Source: JBBSDV01 sp038240335 | GTDB taxonomy: Bacteria; Chloroflexota; Dehalococcoidia; DSTF01; JACRBR01 | Length of the DNA stretch: 11,549 nt | Direction of reading: 5' to 3' | Assembly (NCBI GenBank): GCA_038240335.1 | Contig: JBBSDV010000101.1 | Coordinates: forward strand, 1 to 11,549 | Shown: piece by piece, positions 1 to 6,337 of the stretch | Numbering within the stretch: position 1 is the stretch's first letter | How the letters are laid out: each line of letters opens with the position of its first letter | The notes under the pieces: model-generated | Told to the model about the DNA's origin: nothing | The model's input: only the letters and a program-made list of their open reading frames with translations | Database searches by the model: none | Translations under genes and position numbers: made by a program

Positions 1-187
1 CGCCCTGAGACTCGCTCGCGATGCGCTCTTCGTACACGGGCCGAGCGGGCGCTGCATCAGCAACGGGCCGATCGACGATGCGCTCGTCTCGAACGAGGCC
101 GTCATCTTCGTAGGTTGTGCGTTCGCGCATAGGCGGCGCATCGTCGCGCACTACGCTTTCGTCTCTTCGTCGAAACCTCATGTCCAT
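1..187 (-). CDS. N-terminus of a charged protein of unknown function (partial)
   Basis: This gene enters from the left edge; only its first 62 codons are in the window and no stop is reached. A clear Shine-Dalgarno sequence, AAAGGAG, lies just upstream (about 192-198). Two ATGs could be used: 187 (4 bases after AGGAG) and 181 (10 bases after it). The visible part is dominated by Arg, Asp and Glu, begins MDMRFRRRDE, and repeats short V-R-D-[DE] and DER/DRP patterns. It has no hydrophobic segment or recognisable domain so far and looks disordered. It could be the cytoplasmic head of a membrane protein or a charged stress-type protein. It lies 230 bases downstream of secF behind a hairpin, so it is probably a separate unit. 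I do not recognise the family. Confidence 0.6.
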   Translation of the reverse strand, partial: MDMRFRRRDESVVRDDAPPMRERTTYEDDGLVRDERIVDRPVADAAPARPVYEERIASESQG

Positions 188-369
188 CACGCTCCTTTCA
201 ACAGGCTGATCCTGGACGCCTTCAGCCTACGCAAGCGGGGTGACGCGTATCGTTTCGATGCATCTTCCTGCGCTTGCAGAGCCATCAACGTTCGAGGATC
301 GAGGTGCGAGGGTAGAGATGGCGAGCACCGTGTAACCGGTGGAGAGGATTCACCCACGGCAGACAGATG

Positions 370-389
370 GGGCGGACATCTGTCCGCCC
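370..389 (-). terminator. Perfect 9-bp inverted repeat downstream of secF
   Basis: GGGCGGACA and TGTCCGCCC are exact reverse complements separated by TC. A foldable form has an 8-bp stem and a 4-base loop. It begins 28 bases after the secF stop, where an operon terminator would be expected. No T-run follows on the minus strand, so it is not a classical intrinsic terminator. It could instead protect the mRNA 3' end, work with Rho, or be a REP-type repeat. The rest of the 188-417 gap shows only a 5-bp CACCG/CGGTG inverted repeat at 326-341 and no convincing promoter. Confidence 0.45.
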
Positions 390-417
390 GCTGCACCCAG
401 TCTCGCTTGGGCCGGAG

Positions 418-1431
418 CTATTCGGCCGGAAGCGCCTCGGCGGGTGGGGCGGAGGCGGGTCGCTGGCCGGTGAGCCGGCGCCACGTACGCGGGATATCGC
501 CCTGCTGCCACGTGACGAGAAACATGCTGGCGATAAACACCGAACTGTACGTACCTGTCGAAACACCAATCAGCAGCACGAGCAAGAAGTCGCGGATGCT
601 GCCGCCGCCGAGGAGCAGCAGCGCAAGGATCGAAAAGATCACGGTCAGCGACGTCATAAACGAGCGGCCCATCGTCTGCAGCAGGCTATGGTTGACCGCG
701 TCCGGGAAATCGCGGATGAGGCCGCGGCCGACATTCTCGCGAATCCGGTCGAAGACGACGATCGAGTCGTGCACCGAGAAGCCGACAACGGTGAGCAAAC
801 CCGTGATGAAGAACGTGTTCACCTCGACGTCGAAGAGTTTGCCGAGAATAGAGAACGCCCCGACGACGAGCAGCACGTCGTGCAGCAGCGCGACGATCGC
901 GGAGATTCCGTAGCGAAGCGAGTTGGGCACGTTGCGAAAGGAGTATGTGATGTAGAGCGTGATGAATACAGAGGCGAGCAACACCGCGAGCGCGGCATTT
1001 CTGCCGATTTGTTTCGACACCGACGCCGACACCGACGAGAACTCCGTGAACTGAGTCGTTGGGTTGCCCTGCGTGTCGATGAATCCGCCATGCTCCTGGC
1101 TCAACGCAAGTTCGACCTGCTCCCGCTCTGACGCTAGCGCGGGGCCGACGGACGGCGTCGACGCCGAACCCTCGATCTCGTTCGTCTGGACGAGGAACTC
1201 ATTGTTGCCGGTGCTCTGCACTCGCCCTTCCGAGTGGCCGAGGCTGGAGATCAGCTTTTGGACGTCGCTCGTCGTCGTCGGCTCCGCGTAGCGAAACGAG
1301 AATGTCGTTCCAGAGGTGAACTCGATGCCGGGCTTGAGCCGCGGCGAGATAAGCAGCGAGATTACACCCGGCACGACGAGAAGCGCCGAGAACAGGTAGA
1401 ACCAGTTGCGCCTCGATACAAGATTAAGCAT
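418..1431 (-). CDS. secF: Protein translocase subunit SecF
   Basis: SecF pairs with SecD in the membrane and uses the proton-motive force to help pull exported proteins out of the SecYEG channel. The 337-residue product is close to the usual SecF length. It has an N-terminal membrane segment (about 11-29), the D1-type motif PGIEFTSGT (34-42), an extracytoplasmic domain, then five hydrophobic segments from about 145 to 308. The SecF/SecD signature LLTVVGFSVHDSIVVFDR lies at 212-229, with His221 where Asn is common. The C-terminus is a short Pro/Ala-rich tail. The chosen ATG overlaps the end of secD by 8 bases and has a GGAGA ribosome-binding site inside secD. The frame stays open upstream to 1590, but that stretch is the shadow of secD. 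Confidence 0.97.
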   Translation of the reverse strand: MLNLVSRRNWFYLFSALLVVPGVISLLISPRLKPGIEFTSGTTFSFRYAEPTTTSDVQKLISSLGHSEGRVQSTGNNEFLVQTNEIEGSASTPSVGPALASEREQVELALSQEHGGFIDTQGNPTTQFTEFSSVSASVSKQIGRNAALAVLLASVFITLYITYSFRNVPNSLRYGISAIVALLHDVLLVVGAFSILGKLFDVEVNTFFITGLLTVVGFSVHDSIVVFDRIRENVGRGLIRDFPDAVNHSLLQTMGRSFMTSLTVIFSILALLLLGGGSIRDFLLVLLIGVSTGTYSSVFIASMFLVTWQQGDIPRTWRRLTGQRPASAPPAEALPAE

Positions 1432-3139
1432 TCTCAGCGCTCTCCAGGTTCGGCATCGGTCGCGTCGACATCGGTGTGTCGGCGTCGGGAGTGTCGTCCG
1501 TCCAAAGCCACAGCGGGCGGGCCAGCGGCGTTGCGATGGCGAGACGCAGGAACGTCCGCGTAACGGTGATCGCCGAGAACAGACTGACAAGGACGCCGAT
1601 CGCCAGCGTCAGCGCGAAGCCCTTGATAATGCTCGATGCGAACTGATTGCCCATCCAGTAGAGGATGGCGCACGTGATGATCGTCGAAATGTTGCTATCG
1701 CGGATCGACGGCCAGGCCCGGTGGAATCCTGTTTCGACCGCTGGGATGAGGCTCCGCCCATTGCGCAGCTCTTCCTTCGTACGCTCGAATATCAGGATGT
1801 TCGCATCGACTGCAATGCCAACCGACAGCACGAACGCGGCGACGCCGGCGAGCGTCAGTGTCACCGGCCCGGAGCCGGGGATGCCGATCTTGAAGATCGC
1901 CAGCACGACCGCCGTGTACACGACGAGCGCGATGCTCGCCAGAGCGCCCGGCAGCCGGTAGTACAGCGTCATGAACGCCATGATCAAGAGCATCGCGACG
2001 AGGCCGGCCTGCACGGTATGCAGCACAGCTTGATCGCCGAGCGTCGCATCGACATCCGACTGCTGAACGACCTTTAGCGGGATCGGGAACGCACCGTTGT
2101 TAAGGAACGTGCGCAGCTTCTGTGCTTCGCTGAGCGTCAGACCCGTCGTGACGCCGTGGTCGGTGATCTGCGAGTTGATCGTCGGCGCGATGATGTCTTT
2201 TACACCGTCTCCGTTGCGGTCGCCGGAGCCACGGATCGGCTCGCCGTCAAGGAACGTCGCGAGCGGCAGGCCGATCATCCGTTGAGAGAGCGACCCAAAG
2301 ATCTTCTGGCCGTCGCCGGTCATATTGAAGGAAAGCTGCGGCTGGCCGAGAGAGTCGAACTGGACGCTCGCGTCGGACTTGAGGAACTCGCCCGTCATGA
2401 TCGTCGGCGCGCCGTTGAGGTTGCCCTTGGCGGGCGTCCAAACGATGTTGTCGAGGGCGCTGCCGGACGTTGTCGTGTACTGCAGCGGCGCGCGGCTCGT
2501 AGTGCCGTCGTCGTTCTTAATCAGGACGCCCGTCGCGTCGACGTCGGGCTGACAAGTACCCGGCTTGTACACCACCTTCGAGCCATCCTGAACGACGGCA
2601 AGCGGGCTGCCCGTGCCGCCTTGCTGATCGCCGTTGCTGCCCTGCTGCAGTCCTTCGCAGAACATGAGCACGGCGGGCCGGGTGATGTCGCGCGCGGTCT
2701 GCGCGCTTACGCCCGGGAGTTCGACAACGAGACGATCAGTACCGGAACGCTGAACGTTCGATTCCGAGACGCCGAACGGATTGATGCGATTTTCGACGAT
2801 CTGCTTCGCCGCGTTCAATCCGTCATTGATCGCCGCGGCGTCGACGCTACGCCCGGCGACATCGGCTTGCAGGACGATGCGCGAGCCGCCCTGGAGATCG
2901 AGTCCGAGTGTCATGCCGCGGCAGTTCGAGGAAGGATTGGGGTTGGCTTCCTGCCCGGTGCTCTTCGAATGACACGGCAGTTGGATGCCGGCGATCGCGC
3001 CCGGGACGCCGCGTCCGGACGGCAGCGACAGGAAGTCCGGGAGATAGCGGTTCGGCTCATCCGGCCAGACGGCATAGATTGACAGTCCGGCGATCACGAA
3101 GATCAACACGACGAATATGCGGTTCCACCACCTGCGCAT
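1424..3139 (-). CDS. secD: Protein translocase subunit SecD
   Basis: SecD is the larger partner of SecF in the export-driving RND-type complex. The 571-residue product has a first membrane helix (about 8-25), the signature GLDLQGG (79-85), the P1-domain motif ENRINPFGVSE (116-126), the pre-membrane motif GAFPIPLKVV (349-358), and five membrane helices from about 372 to 533. SVGIAVDANILIFERTKEE (439-457) is the conserved helix-4 motif with its Asp-Ala-Asn. Two features stand out in the extracytoplasmic head: a DxNxDGxxD loop (307-315), and four cysteines at 56, 73, 161 and 196. The ATG overlaps the yajC stop by one base (TGATG), with an AAGGGA ribosome-binding sequence upstream. It is therefore translationally linked to both neighbours. 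Confidence 0.98.
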   Translation of the reverse strand: MRRWWNRIFVVLIFVIAGLSIYAVWPDEPNRYLPDFLSLPSGRGVPGAIAGIQLPCHSKSTGQEANPNPSSNCRGMTLGLDLQGGSRIVLQADVAGRSVDAAAINDGLNAAKQIVENRINPFGVSESNVQRSGTDRLVVELPGVSAQTARDITRPAVLMFCEGLQQGSNGDQQGGTGSPLAVVQDGSKVVYKPGTCQPDVDATGVLIKNDDGTTSRAPLQYTTTSGSALDNIVWTPAKGNLNGAPTIMTGEFLKSDASVQFDSLGQPQLSFNMTGDGQKIFGSLSQRMIGLPLATFLDGEPIRGSGDRNGDGVKDIIAPTINSQITDHGVTTGLTLSEAQKLRTFLNNGAFPIPLKVVQQSDVDATLGDQAVLHTVQAGLVAMLLIMAFMTLYYRLPGALASIALVVYTAVVLAIFKIGIPGSGPVTLTLAGVAAFVLSVGIAVDANILIFERTKEELRNGRSLIPAVETGFHRAWPSIRDSNISTIITCAILYWMGNQFASSIIKGFALTLAIGVLVSLFSAITVTRTFLRLAIATPLARPLWLWTDDTPDADTPMSTRPMPNLESAENA

Positions 3140-3468
3140 CAGCTTCCCTTTTCTTCGGAGCTATTCAACGTCCGGGAGTATATCGTCTGGCCCGCGGCGA
3201 CACGCTGTGCGATCGCGGTGGCGAGCGCGCTGATCACGAACCCGCCGCCAAAATCGAGAATGATCTGCACCGGCCCCGTCTCGGGGATGTACACCTCTTG
3301 TACCGTCGCAAGAAAGCCGGACGTCGTCAACACCTCGTCGCCGACCTGGAGATCCTTGATGTCCTTCTGCTGACGGCTCTGCTCCTGCTGCTGCGGCCGC
3401 AGCACGATCAGGTAGAACGCGACGACGATCCCGAGGATGGCGATGAAGCCGATTTCGGCTGCGTTCAT
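3139..3468 (-). CDS. yajC: Sec translocase accessory protein YajC
   Basis: YajC is a small single-pass membrane protein that associates with SecD and SecF. The 109-residue product has one N-terminal membrane helix (about 5-23), followed by the family's hallmark RPQQQEQ (24-30) and a small cytoplasmic beta domain containing VGDEVLTTSGF (42-52), a typical YajC segment. The start is the ATG of an ATGA overlap with the nucleotidyltransferase stop, which gives the usual YajC N-terminus. The frame is open further upstream to 3762, but that part is Arg-rich shadow of the preceding gene. The stop overlaps the secD ATG by one base. The order yajC-secD-secF is the common bacterial arrangement. Confidence 0.97.
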   Translation of the reverse strand: MNAAEIGFIAILGIVVAFYLIVLRPQQQEQSRQQKDIKDLQVGDEVLTTSGFLATVQEVYIPETGPVQIILDFGGGFVISALATAIAQRVAAGQTIYSRTLNSSEEKGS

Positions 3469-4988
3469 ATGTCGGCGCCGTCTCCTGCTTCGTCCCGCTC
3501 CGCCACATCCGCAGGGACGCCTGCTGAAGCGCCATCCACGAGCCGCTCGACGAGCGCGACCGCGCCATCGCGATCGTGGACTTCGCCGGCGCCCTGCGCC
3601 TCTCGCAACGCTTCGAGAATCTCGCCCACTCGCGGCCCTTCCACAACTCCGAACGTCGACATTATGTCGCGTCCCGTCAAGAACCGGGGCGCGTCCACTA
3701 TACCTTCCTCCTCGTGGGAACGCACGAGGAGGCTGTTCATATAGCCTACGATCTGCCCCCACCCTTCGGTTGTCATTCGCGAGCCGCGAGCGGAAGCAGC
3801 GTCGGCGAGCGCGACGAGCAGCACGGCCGGCGCGGCCTCGCCCAGCTCGCGAAAAAAACGATAGAGCGCGCGCCGGGTCGGCACCTCGCCCACCGCTGCG
3901 AGCTGCCCCGGCCGCAGGTGCTCGGCGACGAGAAGCGACACGAAGCGCACCTCCCGCGTCGAGAAGCGCAGGCGGCCCAGGATCGCCGCCACGATCTCCG
4001 CTCCCGTGTCCGCATGCCCAAAGAAGTGCGTGCGGCCATCAGGCGCAACCGTCTTCGTCTGCGGCTTCGCTACGTCATGCAGCAGTGCTGCGATGCGAAT
4101 CAACGACGCCCGGCTGCGCCCTTCTGTGAAAGTCTCCCGCAGAAATGCGCGCAGCGGATACCAGGCGAACGTCCGCCAAAGCGCATCCCACATCCATGCG
4201 CGTTCCGGAGGCTCGCTCTCGGCCAGCAGTACGTCCATCGCGGCGAGCGCGTGCATGCCGTGCTCGAAGACATCGTATGCATGCTCCTTTGGCTGCTCGA
4301 CGCCACGCCCGAGCGTGAACTCCGGGAGCAGCGCCTCGAGCAGACCGACGCGCTCGAGCAGCCGGACAGCGTCGTGAGCGTGTTCGAGCGCGAACGTGCG
4401 CGCCAGCTCGTCGCGCTGCCGTTCTCCAGCCGACGAGCGCACATCGAGCGCGCGTCCCCGGATCGCCTCCGCCGTCGCCGGATCGAGCGTGAATCCAAGC
4501 TCGGAGGCAATCCGAGGACCCCGCAGGAGCCGTAACGGGTCGTCGGCGAAGACACGCTCGCTTGTCATCCGCACGACGCGCGCATCGAGGTCGACGAGGC
4601 CGTCGCAGACATCGATCACGGTGTCGTCGTCGAGCCTCACAGCGAGTGCATCGATCGTAAAGTCGCGGCGGGCGAGGTCGTGCTCGATCGTGCCCTGCGA
4701 CTGAGCGACGTCGATGTGGCGAACCGCTCCGTTGTCGCGGAGCATGATGCGGCCGATAACGTGCTCGTCATCGAGCGCATAGAAGTCGCCGCCGACCTGT
4801 TGCGCGATGGAGCGAGCGAAGATAAATGCATCGCGATCAACGACAACGTCGAGATCATGCATCGGTCGTCCGAGCAACACATCGCGCACGCTGCCACCGA
4901 CGACGTACGGAACGATGCCCCGTTGCTCCGCGCATACCGTCAGCCGCCGAAGCAACAGCCCGAGACCTTCAGGAGGAGTGAATCGCAT
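3465..4988 (-). CDS. cca: Class II CCA tRNA nucleotidyltransferase / poly(A) polymerase family, with HD domain
   Basis: Enzymes of this family add CCA, or part of it, to tRNA 3' ends; close relatives add poly(A). The 507-residue product has the nucleotidyltransferase motif GGSVRD (31-36) followed by the metal-binding DLD (45-47), then RRDFTIDA (107-114) and DDPLRLLR (149-156). ERQRDEL (189-195) fits the helical region that contacts the nucleotide. A central HD-type segment has LLHDVAKP (302-309) and later AEHLRPG (355-361). The C-terminal part contains LTGRDIM (437-443). CCA-adding, A-adding or CC-adding activity cannot be told from the sequence alone. I chose ATG 4988 because it gives a normal-length lead into GGSVRD. 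The frame is open to 5111, but those extra residues look non-coding. No strong ribosome-binding site precedes 4988. Its stop overlaps the yajC start (ATGA). Confidence 0.93.
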   Translation of the reverse strand: MRFTPPEGLGLLLRRLTVCAEQRGIVPYVVGGSVRDVLLGRPMHDLDVVVDRDAFIFARSIAQQVGGDFYALDDEHVIGRIMLRDNGAVRHIDVAQSQGTIEHDLARRDFTIDALAVRLDDDTVIDVCDGLVDLDARVVRMTSERVFADDPLRLLRGPRIASELGFTLDPATAEAIRGRALDVRSSAGERQRDELARTFALEHAHDAVRLLERVGLLEALLPEFTLGRGVEQPKEHAYDVFEHGMHALAAMDVLLAESEPPERAWMWDALWRTFAWYPLRAFLRETFTEGRSRASLIRIAALLHDVAKPQTKTVAPDGRTHFFGHADTGAEIVAAILGRLRFSTREVRFVSLLVAEHLRPGQLAAVGEVPTRRALYRFFRELGEAAPAVLLVALADAASARGSRMTTEGWGQIVGYMNSLLVRSHEEEGIVDAPRFLTGRDIMSTFGVVEGPRVGEILEALREAQGAGEVHDRDGAVALVERLVDGASAGVPADVAERDEAGDGADI

Positions 4989-5064
4989 CTCGCAGGTTAG
5001 CGCCCTCGCTTGCGTCGGCGGTGCCCGATTGCGGCTGTACCGCTCGATCGGATCGCCGACGAGA

Positions 5065-5100
5065 TGCCGACGCCACACTGTCGGCACGCCAGCGGCTGGC
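5065..5100 (-). terminator. Two adjacent hairpins between def and cca
   Basis: TGCCGAC (5065-5071) and GTCGGCA (5080-5086) form a 7-bp stem with an 8-base loop. Next to it, GCCAGC (5088-5093) and GCTGGC (5095-5100) form a compact palindrome. Both lie within the 135-base gap after the def stop, the nearer one 23 bases beyond it. No T-run follows. They may end or attenuate the def transcript, or stabilise its 3' end. Whether cca is read through from def or has its own promoter is unclear; I see no good promoter hexamer pair in this gap. Confidence 0.35.
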
Positions 5101-5123
5101 GACCGATGCACGCCAGACGTCGC

Positions 5124-5642
5124 CTAAGCGAGGCTGACTTCGGCCTCTTCCGGCTCGCCGTCGTCGACCGAGGGCCGCACGGGGATCAGTTCGTCTCCGC
5201 TCTCAAGGTGGTCGATGTAGAGAATGCCGTTGATGTGGTCGATCTCATGCTCCAGTGCCTGCGCGAGGAGGGTATCCACCGCCTTGATGCGGATCTCCTT
5301 GCCGTCGCGGTCGAGTGCCTTGACGGTCACCTGCTTCGAACGCGTGATTTCGGCCTGGTAGCCCGGCACCGACAGGCACCCCTCCATCAGGCGGCGCTCG
5401 CCCGACGACTTGACGACCTCCGGATTGATCAGCGTCAGCAGCCCGTCGTCGTGCGTCTCGATGACGACGACACGTAGCGAGACCCCCACCTGCGGCGCCG
5501 CCAGGCCGACGCCGGGCGCCGCCCGCATCGTGTCGACCATGTCGTCGATCAGCTTGTGGATGCCGGCGTCGATCTTCTTGATCTTCTTCGCCTTCGCCCG
5601 CAACACCGGGTCGCCGGCGATCCGGATCGGCAGAATGCCCAT
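5124..5642 (-). CDS. def: Peptide deformylase
   Basis: This metalloenzyme removes the N-formyl group from newly made proteins. The 172-residue product carries all three family motifs: GVGLAAPQ (44-51), EGCLS (87-91, with metal ligand Cys89), and HEIDH (132-136, with ligands His132 and His136 and catalytic Glu133). The N-terminus MGILPIRIAGDPVLR is typical of deformylases. The C-terminus has an acidic tail (from about 159) beyond the catalytic core. ATG 5642 is preceded by GGGAG about 10 bases upstream. The frame is open to 5717, but the extra residues do not resemble the family. It lies 80 bases after the DinB-like gene, and a possible promoter sits in that gap. Confidence 0.97.
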   Translation of the reverse strand: MGILPIRIAGDPVLRAKAKKIKKIDAGIHKLIDDMVDTMRAAPGVGLAAPQVGVSLRVVVIETHDDGLLTLINPEVVKSSGERRLMEGCLSVPGYQAEITRSKQVTVKALDRDGKEIRIKAVDTLLAQALEHEIDHINGILYIDHLESGDELIPVRPSVDDGEPEEAEVSLA

Positions 5643-5682
5643 AGTCGACTCACTCCCACGGCGCCATGACTCGCGTGGCCCT

Positions 5683-5710
5683 AGTGTAGCTAACAACATC
5701 GCGGTCCCAA
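5683..5710 (-). promoter_or_regulatory. Possible sigma-70-type promoter for def
   Basis: On the minus strand, TTGGGA (5705-5710) and TACACT (5683-5688) are separated by 16 bases. Each matches four of six positions of the sigma-70 consensus. The pair lies in the def upstream gap and would give a leader of roughly 35 bases. Weak pairs like this are common by chance, so this is only a suggestion that def starts its own transcript. Confidence 0.3.
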
Positions 5711-5722
5711 CCAGCAACGAAG

Positions 5723-6220
5723 CTACACAGAGGCCGCTTCAAACTGATCGCAGATGCGTCGCAGCTGCCAGAGATGCGAGAGGTCGTGCTCATTCATCTC
5801 GCGCGCAACCTCCGTGACGGTGAGCGGACCGAGATATGGGTGGACACCGGTGCGACCCCAATCGCCTCTGTCGAGCGACCAGAGCAGGTACACCGAGTGC
5901 TGCCGCTGCACCCCGAACTCGTCCATCAGATCGAAAATTGATTCGCGATCGAGGCGCGCGTGCCCCTCGATCGAATCGGCGTCGAAGGCATCGATGCGCG
6001 GTGCGTCAAGACTCACGATGCGTTCAAGGCGCTCGATGTATCGTCGCTCCATCTCGGACATGTGGGCGATCAGGTGTTTGCACGACCACTCATCGCCGTC
6101 TGGCACGTCATCGAGGACATCCTCGTCGACCTCCCAGAGCAGCGATTCCATCGCGTGCGCGGTCTCGCGCAATGCTTTGATCAGCCAACTCTTCGGATCA
6201 TATTCCGGGACAGGGCGCAT
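5723..6220 (-). CDS. DinB-like (DinB/YfiT superfamily) protein
   Basis: The 165-residue product fits the DinB four-helix metal-binding fold. It has EWSCKHLIAHMSEMERRY (44-61), with a candidate metal ligand at His53, and NEHDLSHLWQLRRI (143-156), with candidates at His145 and His149. This is the His plus His-x3-His arrangement usual in the superfamily. Members include thiol-dependent transferases and many proteins of unknown role; nothing here identifies a substrate. The start at ATG 6220 is well supported by a CGGAGG ribosome-binding sequence 6 bases upstream. It is soluble, with no signal peptide. It sits between the MFS gene (117-base gap) and def (80-base gap), so membership in one transcript is uncertain. 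Confidence 0.82.
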   Translation of the reverse strand: MRPVPEYDPKSWLIKALRETAHAMESLLWEVDEDVLDDVPDGDEWSCKHLIAHMSEMERRYIERLERIVSLDAPRIDAFDADSIEGHARLDRESIFDLMDEFGVQRQHSVYLLWSLDRGDWGRTGVHPYLGPLTVTEVAREMNEHDLSHLWQLRRICDQFEAASV

Positions 6221-6337
6221 GGGTGCCTCCGTGCGGGTCGCGCCAACTTCGATCGTACGTGGAGCGCCGGCTGTCTACAAGCCGCGAATGGAGCCGCGCG
6301 CCATTCGGACGACATACTCAATCAAGCTCGCCGCGAC

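Noticed and set aside
367..1131. Long plus-strand open frame opposite secF
   Set aside because: It is Arg/Asp/Glu-rich without a domain and lies antisense to clear SecF coding sequence; high GC keeps the opposite strand open.
1432..1590. N-terminal extension of secF
   Set aside because: These residues are an alternative frame of the secD 3' end; SecF homology starts at the ATG at 1431.
2156..3082. 308-residue plus-strand open frame opposite secD
   Set aside because: Antisense shadow of secD with no recognisable motif and no ribosome-binding site.
3469..3762. N-terminal extension of yajC
   Set aside because: Arg-rich shadow of the nucleotidyltransferase gene; the YajC membrane helix begins right after the ATG at 3468.
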